Below, one piece after another: positions 12,298 through 24,639 of a stretch of 64,000 nt of DNA. A program made the position numbers and the translations under genes. Every line of letters starts with the position of its first letter. Position 1 is the stretch's first letter. The DNA is taken from positions 30,938,085 to 31,002,084 of the forward strand of contig OZ010580.1 of NCBI GenBank assembly GCA_963932145.1. The letters run 5' to 3'. Below the pieces are notes generated by a model that worked only from the letters and a program-made list of their open reading frames with translations, searched no databases and had not been told where the DNA came from. Source of the DNA: Acanthosepion lycidas. Lineage: Eukaryota > Mollusca > Cephalopoda > Sepiida > Sepiidae.

Positions 12298-15092
12298 CAT
12301 GTAATCAATAAGAAAAATAGGTTAACAACTCAGAGTAGCTTCAGTGGAAGGGAAAGATGCTGACCCTAATCACACAACTGAAATAAGCAAGCTGCTCAAC
12401 GACAAATTGTATTTAGAACTTGGTCACTAATTATAAAATTAAAAAAAAGAAAAGCACATTATTTGGCTTATTTTGATTAAGATGATCTATGCATTAATTT
12501 CAAAAACAAATAAATAAATCGAGACAAATTGTGTTATTTTTTCTTTTAAGGTCAAGAGAGGAATAGAAATATTAGTCATGCTTGAGGTCATTTATTTGTC
12601 TTTAATTCCTGAAAATGGTTTGACATTATAGAACTGCAATGCAGTCAATTTGATGAGTTTACATTGATTACATCCCACAAAAACAATTCAACATCAGATT
12701 TTTTAATAATTACAGAGTGTGTATGAGCTTTTTTGGTCTGTTTCTTCTCAATCTCTGTGTCTGTAGCTGGTGGTTTTGTGAGTAAGAGCAAGACGAATTA
12801 CTTTGAATTCACCACAGTACTAGTTGGTCCTTTTCACACAAGTGAATTTTATTCAACTGACTTTCCAAGTATCTGGCTTGCTTTTTATTTGTTTTTCAGA
12901 TTGACTACCAGCTTGCAGGCTGAGTGAGTGGTTTTGAAAACTCAATAGTATCATTTGATTGGTTTATTATTCTATCTGAAGAAACGCATGATGTGTTCCA
13001 TATTAGGTTCAACCAAAATCAAACAGCTCGAGTAACATTCTGGAAACCATCATGTCTTTTTTCAGAGTTCTCAGTTTGGTTACTTATTACTTGCAATGTT
13101 TTCTGTCATTGATCAATTGTTGTGTGGGGATAGTTGCATGTATAGCTCACAAGGAAAAGTACAGAATGTCTCTGAAATGAATACAGTGGTCACTAATATG
13201 TGGGTATTATGTGTTATAGAAAAATTAAATTTGTGTACAAAAATAAATTTTCTTTCGTCCAGGTATAGAGAGATAGTCATTATTACAATGGCTGGCTGTT
13301 TCAAAGTTCTGTCATGATTAGAAAGGAAATAAAACCTTAAGACCTAAATAACCTAAGATTTATTCTACTTCTTATTTATAAGATACTTCTATATTTTAAT
13401 GTAATTATTGATCCTGATGTAAAACTGAAGAATAATAATAAAAAAGTAATAATGAAAAACAATGTTAAGAGTAGAAAACATTGTTTAAAATGGGTAACAA
13501 AAATGATGAGAGACTCAAATATTGGCAAGCGAAGAAAAAAATTTTTTGTGATGTTCCATTAATATCAAAAGTACCACTGCACCAAATAAAGAATGCTGAG
13601 CTGACTATATGATGAAAAAAATGAACAAGCAAAAAAAAATACATTCTAATAATTGTGAGCAACATGCCATGATAGAAAGAGAATGTCAAAAAGGGTAGGG
13701 AAAGAAGAAGTAAAAAGATAAGAAGAGGAGAGAAGTGATGGGTAAGTTCAAGTACTTTTAGAACCCTTAATAAGAATTCTAATTTCCTTGGGGTAGATTT
13801 TGCCACTTCTATGATGTGAGCCCATCAAGAAAGAGTCTTTGATAAGATGAAACCAAGCATGTAGACCAAATGTGGCTAAGATAATAATGTATCAGAAATG
13901 CAATAATCATGGAAGTATTACATTATAAGAATTTATTGAGTCTTAATCTGGTTTAAGGAAAAAGTGAAACTCAATTCCCATAGCAGTATTTTACATATGA
14001 AATGCATATTTGGAAAATATCTTTCTCATGAAAAGTTTTTGTCTGTCATTAACCTTTCTTGTTATAGTCCAACAAAAATAATGGCAGAGAAGCACTGTCA
14101 TCAGGGATGTAAAACCAAATATTTGCCAAAGTGTCATGTTCCTTTTGTAAAAGAGTCTACCAAAACTAATTTGGTAGGAGCAATGTGGCACTGAAAACAA
14201 TTTTCACTTATAAATCAATCAATATGAGGTAATTTTTCAATTACATGTAGAAACAAAATCTAATCAAATAAAGCAAAATGAATAGAAAGTTATGAATGCC
14301 CAAAGTTGCTAAACATCCAAACGATTCAATTTCTTACTCAATGGAACAAAAACTGATATAACTAATTGATATTCAAGTTTGCAGTTACACTTTCCAAGCT
14401 GCAATCCCACTGGTAAATACTTTGTTATTCATTCTAAAAACAATAATTTGTTTCTAATTTATTAGCTGAGAATTTTCTGTTAATTGCAACGAAAGCAAAA
14501 AAGTTCTTGGTTTTCTGATATTTAATATAACAAATATAGCAAAATGTGTAAGAAGAAAAACACTAGATAAATCCTGTGGTTTTACATTCCAGTTTCACAA
14601 GTTCCTTATATAAATGCAAGCAGAAAAATGTTTGTACAATATATGACTATTTTTAAGTTTAAATATTTCTTCTAACCTTACAAGAGAACTTATATGGTAT
14701 ATAAGATGAATTATATGTCATAATATTATAATATAATTAAATATTAAGCACAAATTAAAATATGGGTCACTTTAATAACTACAAAAAATAAACTTTGCAA
14801 AATATGGCTGATTTCTACTTGAGGCTACTCATGCCATTTTTTATGTTATCTTAAGGAAATAAATGCATGATTCCAATCTTACTGGCACTTTGTCCTCAGA
14901 CAATCATATTGTCAGTATAATGTTATCCCTTGCATACTGTAATGTCATAAGAGAAAGATGTTGATAATTACCTACCCAGGCAACAGAAAATGGTTGATGC
15001 AACCATTGGCAGTGATGACTAATGAAGGCTATGATATACAAACATATTATGCATACCCAATCAACACTTGAAAATACACTTGTGCTTGTTCA
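11716..15092. other. Long gene-poor stretch; (TA)n at 12265-12294
   Basis: The less AT-rich part at 12720-13320 has several short plus-strand openings but no recognisable domain. A (TA)15 tract lies at 12265-12294. On the minus strand, 13465-13806 is open for 113 codons with a hydrophobic, low-complexity translation and no family match, so I do not call it a gene. Confidence 0.5.
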
Positions 15093-15488
15093 CTATTTAC
15101 ATTATTTGGACTATTGTCTTCATCTTTGTTACCATATTTTTTACAACTTCAGGTGGTTGGAATGTTGAACTGAACTCCTTATTTTGCTCCTTGAGGACAC
15201 ATGGCACAGTGGATAAAGATGTTAGTTAGATCCACTGACAGTATCCAAAGAGTGTGAGTTCAATACCTGATTAAGGTGGTGGAGAATTTGGAAAGGGGAA
15301 TTAACAGGAGATAACTGATATCCATTAGACATGGCATGTGGAACTAGAACAGTCTACCAAAGTGAGTGAAATAAAGAGTTCAGTTCGACATTCCAACTAT
15401 CTGAAGAAGGCTGGAGCATACAACGGCCAAAACATTGTAATAAATATGGCAACAAAGATGAGGACAATAGTCTGAATAATGTAAATAG
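15093..15488. mobile_element. Head-to-head pair of tRNA-derived SINEs (locus 1)
   Basis: The left arm (15093-15176) is the inverted complement of the right arm (15377-15488), with an internal gap of about 27 bp on the left. Between them a plus-strand SINE head shows an A-box-like TGGCACAGTGGATAA near 15199 and a B-box-like GAGTTCAATACC near 15257. The right arm is that SINE's tail, with CTGAAGAAGGCTGGAGCATA and AATATGGCAACAAAGATG. The left arm is therefore a second tail in opposite orientation. The same arrangement recurs at 27826-28230. Confidence 0.55.
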
Positions 15489-15529
15489 TGTACATAATAC
15501 CTTATCTCAGAAATATAGACAGATACTTT

Positions 15530-16562
15530 GCTTGTTTGCAGGACTTTATTTGGTTGAGCTAGCTCAGACATTCATGAATCTGCCAACCAACCATTACAGT
15601 TTTGCATTAAGGTCAGAAGTTCATTAGGGAAGCATTCTGTGTCATAACATAGCTGGTCAATGTAGGTGGTTGCTGGGTGACAAACTATCTTGCTCCATGA
15701 TTAGGTTTCCAGAGCAGATCACTCAAAAGTTTTTGTTTGCTTACCAGTAATGTTCTGCAAAATGCATTCTTTGTTTGTATAAGATTGTATAAGAATATTA
15801 TTGTAGAAATATTAGGGATGGGTCCATAGAGCTGTGATTTAGTTGGATGTTGTTTCTAAGAAATGTTAAGTATAGCTCTCAGCATCTGAGTGTAGGTTCC
15901 ATCAAGCTTAGACTTTAGATTTTTAGTTAATGTCCAGGCAGTAGCACCATACACTGCATCTCTAGTGGCCCCAAAATATATCTACTTGAGGTTGTCTGGT
16001 AGATCAGATTTCCAGATTACATCCATTTTATTCAAGTCTGCTCAGGCTTTAGCTGTGCAAATTATCACATCTTTTTCAGAATTTATCTTGCTTCCTAGGT
16101 ATATAAAAGATTCAACAGATTTTATTGATTCATCTGAGACAGTTTGTATTGAGTCTTGCTGGTTGAAGCTTATGAATTCAGTTTCCAACATCATTTGGCA
16201 TCATTTCCTAGATGATGTAGGAGAACTGTGACATTGGTAATAGTGTCTACAGTGATAGCTAGGTCATTTACATAATCAATATCTGTCAACTTTTTTGCAG
16301 GATATCAACTTGAGTGTAATGGTGATAAAGTAAAACCTAGATGATGATGTTTGTTGAGAGACATTCTCAATAAATAGTCAGGGGTGAGAACAAAGAAAAA
16401 GGGTGAAAGTGTGTCACTCTGAGGGACCCCTGCTTTGATGTTGAAGAAGTTAGTGTCTACATTTGGGGATCTAACCAAAAATTTGGTATTTTTGTATAGC
16501 ATCATCATGGTAGTTACTGTCTCAGGAGGAATGCCGCATACCAGAAGGATCTTTATCAGCAT
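15530..16562 (-). pseudogene. RTE-like non-LTR retrotransposon reverse transcriptase, degenerate
   Basis: On the minus strand, 16562-16305 is open and reads GIPPETVTTMMMLYKNTK, RSPNVDT and then AGVPQSDTLSPFFFV. This is the reverse-transcriptase palm pattern GIP..(I/V)......Y.....RV.......F.....V.QGD.L(S/A)P. A TGA where an arginine codon is expected breaks the frame. The catalytic box follows at 16274-16263 as YVND instead of the usual YADD, so an essential aspartate is gone. Further frames down to about 15530 resemble the C-terminal part of the same family. The enzyme would copy element RNA at a nicked target; this copy cannot. It abuts the SINE pair at 15093. Confidence 0.7.
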
Positions 16563-17182
16563 AAAATGAGAATAATAAAAAGTTTTATGATTAAAGGTAA
16601 TATAAACTGTAGTTCATGCTTTTCATAATGAAGCAAAATTTAAAATATGCAAAATAGACAGGGAATAGAAATAAGAGTTGAAATTTTTGTCATTATATTT
16701 GGTATTTGAAAGAATATTTGAAAGGAGGTTAATTATGTGAAAACTTAATTAATCAATTGTCTAATGATTAAACTGTTTCTACAATTATATTAAGAAGTGT
16801 GTTCATACAATGTCTCTGGTAGTAATAGTGTAGATTAATAACAATAGAGAACTTATCCTATTTCTTGATGTAATTTTATGTATAGAACAGAAATTCCATT
16901 AATACTATCAACTAAGTTAATTCACCTTTACCAGTTTATGTTTGAATTTCAAAGATGACAAATTATCATTATTATACATTTATTTGAACTGGTGTCCTCA
17001 ACTTGGTTCTTTTAGTCACAAAGTTTTGGCTAGGTACATATCCATTATTAATAATAGATAAAGGACCATATTGGAGAATAAGAAGATTGAAAGAATCAGC
17101 ATACATGTTTGGCTCTGATAAGCATAGAATTGAATTGAGCACCATATAGGAGCCATTGATCATAAAAATGCAGATGTCATGT
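16563..17182. other. AT-rich stretch, nothing recognised
   Basis: No supported gene, repeat or RNA. Confidence 0.55.
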
Positions 17183-17186
17183 TTAA

Positions 17187-17365
17187 CCCTTTAACATTCA
17201 AACTCATCCTGAAATATTAGCCCTCAAAGACTCACTGTGTAACTTCCTGCATTATTTTCAATGATGTCATCATATATTAGAATATACATGGGCTGGGTTT
17301 CAGAATCTTGAACATTTAGAGTCAATATGTATGATGTGGGTTTGGGTGTGTTCAATGCGAAAGAG
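17187..17365. mobile_element. piggyBac-like MITE flanked by TTAA
   Basis: The 179-bp unit starts CCCTTTAACATTCAAAC, and its other end reads CTCTTTCGCATTGAAC on the complement (about 12 of 16 bases matching). TTAA stands immediately outside each end (17183-17186 and 17366-17369). CCC(T)TT termini and TTAA duplication are the hallmarks of piggyBac-type elements. The interior has no transposase. Family assignment rests on ends and target site only. Confidence 0.6.
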
Positions 17366-18825
17366 TTAAACTACTAAAATTCCACCACCTGATTATTCTA
17401 TGAGACAAAAGTCTTGTGGATATAAGCATTGATTACATGCTAGCAGTTTACCTGATTCAGTAGACTGAGCAGAAGGGGGAATCACAATTATAAATTAAGA
17501 ATAATTAATTAATACAAAACATTTCCTCAAATGTTGAGCAGAATAAGAACAGTCTATCACTCATGGATTGAATAAAGGGTTTAATCTGAAATTCTAAGAA
17601 CATGAATGAATATGACAAAGACATGAGGAAGACTGGAGAGTATAATGGCCAAGGTCACTAGTTTGAATAAATCAGTTCTAATTTTTACTGCAATGTTAGA
17701 AAGCAATTTTAATTATCAATAAATTTATAGACATACTACTTTTCATATTGTAACAATATTATATCTTTTGACAAGTTGAAGTAGACTAAGAAATATAAAT
17801 TATTATATTTCACTTTTAATGTGTTTTAAAAGTATGCTTCTGAATTTGATTTAGCAATTAGAATGAAGGATAAATATTTTTGTTTTTCATTTTAAATCTT
17901 GCTCTTAAGCCTTTTGTCATTTAAAAAATTAAAGATTATGATGAGAAAAGAGCTCTTTTAAGTTACAAATTAAATGAAATAGTTATGAAATAATGAAATG
18001 AATTTGTAATATTAGAACTGATAATATCAATTGCTTTGTAAGTGTTATTATAATCACGGAAAAAAGGAAATTCACATAGGTATGAGTCATTTTAAAAGAT
18101 ACAAAATAAAATATAATGGAATCATAGCAACAAAATATTCCTTGGCAACTATGTTTTCCCAGTTTTTACTTAAATAACATTTCTAAAACTACACACTTAG
18201 ACTTTTGAATATATAATGAAATCAGCCTTGGCATTTTTGAGGCAGACTACCCTAAACATCAATACATTAATTTTTAAAGTTATACAATAACTGCTGAGAG
18301 GAATTCATTGTTGTAGGTGTATACCTGCTTGATCATACGTCTATAGAAATCTATATATTCTTTTTATCAATTTTTATTCTTTTTCATTATAAAAGTTGAA
18401 TAGTTTTAGAAAGAACTCTGTATTTGGTAGGTTGTTCCAATTTAAGCATTATGGCTATGTGGGAAATCATATAGTCACTATATCACATTGAGTCAAAATG
18501 ATCAGCATTCTAGTGTAGTGATTATAAACTGTTTCTCAGAGAACTTATGTCACTAGAAATTTTACATAAAGATTTTTACTTCATGACAATTATGAAAATG
18601 CAACATGTGATATTTCTAAAAGAAAAAAAAGATTTTGTCTTTTTTTTTATTCATTCTAAATTTTAATTCAAACATAGATTGTTCTGACACTACAATTACA
18701 AAATTTCAGTGAGGATTGAAACACAAACAGTTTATTATTATCATCAAAAATTATTTTCTAGCCTGCCCATATTCAGATGCATGTCCAAGCTCATACTTGA
18801 AAGTGTGTGTGTATGTGTGTGTATA

Positions 18826-18856
<31 letters not shown>

Positions 18857-19490
18857 ATAGAGAAAGATATGTACAAATGTGTGAGTCTGTGTGTATATAT
18901 AGCAGAGTAAAAAGAAGTATTTAACAGGGTTCCAGACAAACTTTTCATTATTACTTTGTACCAGACAAAATGTAAGAAAAAATTAATAATAACTATGAGG
19001 TAAAAAAGGGGGAAACTTCAGAATGGCTTTGTGTCAAGAGCTGAATAAAAGTCATTACTGAAGCATTTAGAACAAGTTGATAAAAAAGACCAAGGTTCAG
19101 AGAAAATAGCTAATTAGGGTGGAAAAAAACTTGGTCAAAAAAAGAAAAATAAGAAAATGCACAAGAGAAAAGATTTCAAAACCTGCCAGTTGATGAAGAA
19201 TACAAAAAAGGAGCTGATATTTTTAGTCTGACAGTTTTTGTTGTTGAAAACGTGTGAGTGAAGTAGATGAAAATGCATTTCATGTTGCATTAAAGTAGGT
19301 TCTGAATCAGTCTGGGTGTAAGAACATTGATCCATTTGGATGATTTTCAACTTTCTGTTTAACTAGCTCGTAGGTTCACTAACCTTACAAAAAGGAAAAT
19401 CCTCTTCAGATCAAGGAAGCATTAAATAATTTTTTTACAAAGATGACTCTAAAAACACCATCTCTGGCACCGTATCATATAACTTCTATC
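17366..19490. other. AT-rich stretch with SINE-tail scrap and compound microsatellite
   Basis: At 17590-17670 a scrap resembles the SINE tail of 15377-15488 (GAGGAAGACTGGAGAGTATAA, then TGGCCAA). A (TG)n(TA)n(TG)n tract lies at 18802-18856. The rest is unrecognised. Confidence 0.5.
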
Positions 19491-19499
19491 CACAATCAA

Positions 19500-19715
19500 A
19501 TAATTTTTCAGTTTCTCTTTTCATCAGCTGTGTCTCTTCAAGATGTAGTCAGTCATGGCTCTCCACAGCTTCTTCCCCTTGGTAGCTCTAACAACGTTTG
19601 TTCACTTACCATCCCTTCCAGTCCTCACAAACTCATTAGGTAAGTTATTTACTGTTTCCCTATGCTCCTCTTGTTTTCAGTATGTCCTGTGAGCATTACA
19701 TTCTCCAAGCAGTCT
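19500..19715 (-). pseudogene. LINE family C (RTE-like), C-terminal remnant, minus strand
   Basis: Minus-strand frames give LENVMLTGHTENKRSIGKQ, ITYLMSL, GLEGMVSEQTLL and KLWRAMTDYILKRHS. This is the order (LEN..LTG.I.GKR.RG.QR.TYL.SL....G......LL...RKLWRAM.A..LK) at the end of an RTE-like ORF2. Stops interrupt it. It lies back to back with the plus-strand copy at 19870. Confidence 0.55.
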
Positions 19716-19754
19716 TTCTGAAAAGAAGCCCTTTGCTGTAAGAAAATATAAGAT

Positions 19755-20225
19755 AGCACTAAAATCTAAAGACACATTGGATGATGCCTTCCAATCTTAA
19801 GAAACAGGAACACTTCATTAGAAACAAAGAAAAGTACTGAACTGTTATGTAATATTGACTTTCCTATATGGCAGTAAATGATGAAAAAGATCAAAAGAAG
19901 TGTGGAAGTTTTACAGAAAATGGAAACAAAACAAACACTTATACTTAAAATCAGAAAGAGATAGTTTAAATTTCTTGGGTACATAATGAAGAAAGAGGGA
20001 TTGGTGAATTTGGTAACCACTGGATTTACTGAAGACTAGAGGAACAGATGAAATCAGTGAATAACCTACTTAACAAGCTTGTATAAATTGTTGGCAGAAC
20101 AGGAATTAGGAGAGATAGCACAGAGACCAAATTTACTAAGACCTATTAAGGACAGGAAGTTGTGGAGAGCCATGATTGCCTATGTCCTAAAGGAGCACAG
20201 CATATAGAAAAAGATGGAAGAGTAG
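19755..20225 (+). pseudogene. LINE family C (RTE-like), C-terminal remnant, plus strand
   Basis: Plus-strand reading shows KQTLILKIRKR, FKFLGYIMKKEGLVNLVTTG, ITYLTSLYKLLAEQELGEIA and DRKLWRAMIAYVLKEHSI, broken by stops. The order is the same as in the minus-strand copies at 19500, 35650 and 55390, so the family is clear although its class is inferred. With 19500-19715 it makes a head-to-head inverted pair. Confidence 0.6.
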
Positions 20226-20954
20226 ATATTAATGAAAGAGCTGAGCAAATTGTTTGTCCATTAATTGCAAGATGAAGCATTATTATGATTTTTAATTTTT
20301 ATTTTATTCATTGTTTCTATTTTAAGGACTTGTTCAATCTATGGTCTTACTCATGATAGTTATGGAGAAGCATTTTTATTAGCAACCTTAAAGGCCAATA
20401 ATACTGTGACTGAGGATATTATTATTCTAAAGGGTTTATAAATATTTAATTGTTACTAGAGACACAAAATATCAGAATTTCTTTTTACATTTATAAACAG
20501 CAAACATTTTTCTGTAAGGTTTACTAAACTTAAAAAGAGAAGACATTCTTTATTCTTTAAAGTATAATTTACAAAAAAAATTTATCCCATATATTTTGAG
20601 AGGGTTAAAATGAAATAATATAACAAAAGACAACTTTCAATCATAAATCCAACAAAATTTTAGTATCCTTTATTGTGAATGCCTTAAGTATTGCATCATA
20701 TTAGAAGCATATAACCTCTGTTCATGTGAAAAAAATCCATATATATTCCCCTCTCATCACTTTAACTGGGAAGACAAAAGAGCTGAAAAGTCCTTTAATC
20801 TACCTACAAGTCTCAGCTAGGTTCAAAGTGTCACTGAAGATCACTTTTGTTCATACACTTTATGTAAAAGCTAAACATCAAGGGAAAAATCTTCAATACT
20901 TGAAAGAGTCAGTTTTTCAAATGGTACAATTGATAAACGGATTTAGAAAAGAAA
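20226..20954. other. AT-rich stretch, nothing recognised
   Basis: No supported feature before the microsatellite at 20955. Confidence 0.55.
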
Positions 20955-20977
20955 TCATCTATCTATCTATCTATCTA

Positions 20978-21035
<58 letters not shown>

Positions 21036-21052
21036 CACACACACGTGTGTGT
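20955..21052. repeat. Compound microsatellite (ATCT)n(AT)n(AC)n(GT)n
   Basis: About seven ATCT units pass into about 24 AT units, then (AC)n and a short (GT)n. The alternating purine-pyrimidine sequence can extrude cruciforms or adopt Z-DNA. The frame that runs through it is an artefact of the repeat. Confidence 0.9.
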
Positions 21053-21219
21053 ATTAATAGGGAAAACACAAAATATAAATGCTTAAAAACACACATATTT
21101 CCAGAATTCAATTCATGGTTGGTGATTTCAGCATTCATCATTTTGAAGTTATAACATGAGAAGAGTAATCAACATTTGCTTTCATCTGCATGGATGACAA
21201 AGAATTAAATTATGTGTGG

Positions 21220-21324
21220 GTGCTGAGAAGTTCACAGCCCAATTCACTTGTGAAAATCCGGATTCGGATGTTTCACCACTGAAACAATATTGGGAAGTGA
21301 GACACACTGAGAACTTTTCAGCAC
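21220..21324. mobile_element. 105-bp hairpin MITE
   Basis: The left end GTGCTGAGAAGTTCACAG pairs with the right end, whose complement reads GTGCTGAAAAGTTCTCAG. The interior (TGTTTCACCACTGAAACA) is itself palindromic. A unit with a similar terminus lies at 61583-61756. No target duplication is evident and the superfamily is unknown. Confidence 0.5.
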
Positions 21325-21523
21325 CACTTTGTATGAGCTATTATCTCAGTAAGTTACTTCTAGTTTTATAAATGGAAATGTCTGAATGCAAGAGAAAATC
21401 CTCTTTTTTCACTCACTTTGGCAAAGTTTAATTATAGTACTCTTTTTTTTTTTCAACTTCTTATTCACATGTAGCAAAAATGTGTGGATACATCAGCAAG
21501 CATGATAAAATTATATAGAATAA

Positions 21524-21641
21524 CTTTACGACCATATCATATTGAAACAATGGTTCTCATTCAATTCTTGAAGTTAAGCAACACTGAGATTGGCCAGTAC
21601 TGAGATGAGTGATTGCTGGGGAATACCAGGGGCTGTAAGCT
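21524..21641 (+). pseudogene. 5S rRNA-like sequence (pseudogene or 5S-derived SINE head)
   Basis: The 118-bp stretch keeps the landmarks of animal 5S rRNA in order: TACGACCATATCAT at the start, GAAGTTAAGCAACACTGAG, GGCCAGTACTGAGATGAGTGA and GGGAATACCAGGGGCTGTAAGC at the end. Length matches 5S rRNA. Many CpG-type changes and mismatches in the internal promoter region mean it is not a functional rRNA gene. The downstream sequence to about 21740 could be the body of a 5S-headed SINE (SINE3-like), which I cannot confirm from one copy. Confidence 0.7.
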
Positions 21642-21741
21642 ATGCAGCAGGCCTAGCAAGCCAGCAATGGATACAAACTTGCTACACATGCTAACAGTGG
21701 AGGTGCTTCTGAACTGACAGGTTGGGCAAGTGGTGAGCTTT

Positions 21742-22404
21742 AAGTTTCAATTTCAAAACAATTAAAGAAAGAGCAACTGCAAGATTCTGTGAATATAAGA
21801 TAAAAACTTCTGGCATTAAACATTCTAATGCTAGGGTACTAATGAAGTTACTAATGTGCTGATATTGTCTTTTATTTTTTGAATATACATGTTTAGTAAT
21901 TTCTAAGCCTCAAACCAGGATACTTTTCAGTGTTTATTATCAGTTTAGTTTAATTGTATAATAAAATGTTTTCATAACTTAACATACATTAAACTTCAGG
22001 GCTCACACACATAAAAAAAAAAACTGACTACTTATAGCTTGTATCATCAGAACAGACCCAGCCAAACCAAGATGTATTGGAAGCCTATGGTCTGTAAATT
22101 TTATTTCAACAAAGAAATAATATTCTATGCAAAAGAAAATTTTACAGGTTAGATATAGCTAAATAATTAAAATATTAGAATAGATAATCATCTATTAACA
22201 TCAAAAGTTTATTAGCAACTCAAACATAAAGTCAACTTTGTCCAAAGAGAGGTACAGAGTACAGATATCATAAATACATATATTTCTCTCATGATCAAAA
22301 AATGTAATCACCATGATCTAACAAACTCAACTAAAGAAACATTAGAGATATATAATGTATCTTCCATCAAGTATCGTGATTTTGTTTGGATGCCGGGGAC
22401 CCAG
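21742..22404. other. AT-rich stretch, nothing recognised
   Basis: No coding signal. A less AT-rich patch at 22045-22100 is unexplained. Confidence 0.5.
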
Positions 22405-22640
22405 ATTGTTGATTGATTTGTTTTTCATAGTTTATCAACCCTTTTGTGGGTTATTTAAAGCTGAAATATATTTTGGATTATAAAAAACATTTTTTTTATA
22501 AGTTAATATTGCATTAACAGTTTTTTGGAGATAACAATTATTACAAGTACTACTGTTTAACTCATAGCTGGAGGGAGAAAAGATGAATTCTTACCTTTTC
22601 TAAAGTTATTTGTGAGTAAGTAAATGTAACAAACTGTAAA
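22405..22640 (+). repeat. R1 dispersed repeat, longer copy
   Basis: Matches 3598-3800 in both blocks (GATTGATTTGTTTTTCATAG, then GTGGGTTATTTAAAGCTGAA; later TTTAACTCATAGCTGGAGGG and GATGAATTCTTACCTTTTC). Same orientation as the 3598 copy. Confidence 0.5.
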
Positions 22641-24358
22641 CACAAAGAACAAGTCTACTAACAGTGAAGTTCATACCATTCCCTAATGTTTACAGCTTGA
22701 CTAACTACCCTCAAGCAATTTTTTAAAAACTTTCAGTACATATCTACTGTATTAATATTACTTTCTACCTTCTACTCTTCCTCCTTCGCACTGTCCAATG
22801 CAATGGTAACAATATTAAACAACAAAATTTTAAATTTTGAAACAGTTCTGCATTACATGTAAAACTATCTTATATCTCACTGATTGGTTAAATAAAATTC
22901 TCATTTACTTATGTAGAAAAAGATAATTTAAAATTTGTAGAAGATGAACAGTTATGATTGCCAAAGATCTAAATATACATCTATATGGATTCAATATTTT
23001 CAAGATTATTTAGCTATGGAACATTAAACCTTCAGGGATTAATTATAGGAAGATGATGATGTACACTAGTAAATTATATATGATGTTTCTTCCCAGAACA
23101 TTTTTGTCTAACATTTTCCATTACAATATTATACAGCCTCAGTGGTCCCTGAGGAATTCTCCTCCCCTAGAGGTGATTTCAAAAATAGTTTCATTGATAT
23201 AATGAGTATGCAACCATCATGTTATTGATAATGATGGTTGTGATGATAAAAATAGAAACAGAATGTACATAGAGAAAATACAAATTGAAATATGAATTTT
23301 TCTTGAACCTTATTGAGATTTTATTTTTAATTTAGCAGTTGTGTTCTGGATTACCAAATAAAAATTAAAACTGTAATACTATAACATGACAACTTGTTAT
23401 TTCTTGCAAGTGTCACCATTAGGAAATATGAAATGTAAGCTTACCTTATTTAGTTATTTAGTTCTATTTTTGTTTTTTATTTTTTTTTTTGACTCATCAA
23501 TGTTTTCTTTCTAAAATTAAATTTACATACTCTGTTCTCTTTATTTTCTTTTTTTCATTATTTCATTTACATTTAAATAATGTATTCATTAGAATGTGTT
23601 TGCTTGTTATAACTCAAGGACATGTCCCCATTTTAGGAAAATATGCATAAAGGAATAAAAGAAAAAGAAATTTCAGTTTTAGGGAAAATTCATGTAATAT
23701 TTACATGAAGATAAATCTAACTTTGAAAGAAAAGAGAAACTAAATACTTTCAATTTACCATGACATAAAAACTTTTTTTTATTCATTTTACATGTGCTAA
23801 AAGTCCATCTATAATTCATCCTTTTTCTTCTATAAGAAAACAACGATGACAAAGTAATGTTTTTTTATATTTTACTTCAGTTAACCTTAAAACACAGATA
23901 CTTCCTATCTCTCTGCAAATTTCTCTTTTAAAACCTCTATCTCTATGGTTCAAATTTTTCCCTTTCTTAAATTTATATTTTTTATTTTTCCAAAGCTGTC
24001 TACTTTGTGAATGAGACAAAGCAGACTGAAAACGATAAAGATTTATTCATTGAAATGTGGAATTTTGAACAACAAAGAAAATACAAGTAGAAGAAACAGA
24101 ATGAGCATGTAATGAGTGTTGATCTATAAAACATTACATGAAAAAAGAAACTGAATGAATATTCCATTCATGCCTATTTTCAGAGCTTATTATTTTGCTC
24201 AAAGATAGGAAATTTGACATGAAACTGTACACATAATAATGGTATATGCATATCAATCAACACAGACGGCTCAAGAACAGTAGGATGAGACATACTTCCA
24301 TGGATTATATTGATAATGACAATTATTGTAATACCTTCCCCATAGTATTTCTCAGTCA
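22641..24358. other. AT-rich stretch, nothing recognised
   Basis: A small hairpin (CAACCATCAT ... ATGATGGTTG, about 23211-23240) is the only structure seen. No gene. Confidence 0.5.
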
Positions 24359-24634
<276 letters not shown>

Positions 24635-24639
24635 TGCAG

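Noticed and set aside
13465..13806. 113-codon minus-strand opening with hydrophobic stretches
   Set aside because: Low-complexity FL/LS composition, no start or splice context, no family resemblance.
15965..16231. 88-codon plus-strand opening
   Set aside because: Antisense of the RTE-like reverse transcriptase at 15530-16562.
21524..21641. Functional 5S rRNA gene
   Set aside because: Too many substitutions, including in the internal promoter region, and no tandem array or T-run terminator.
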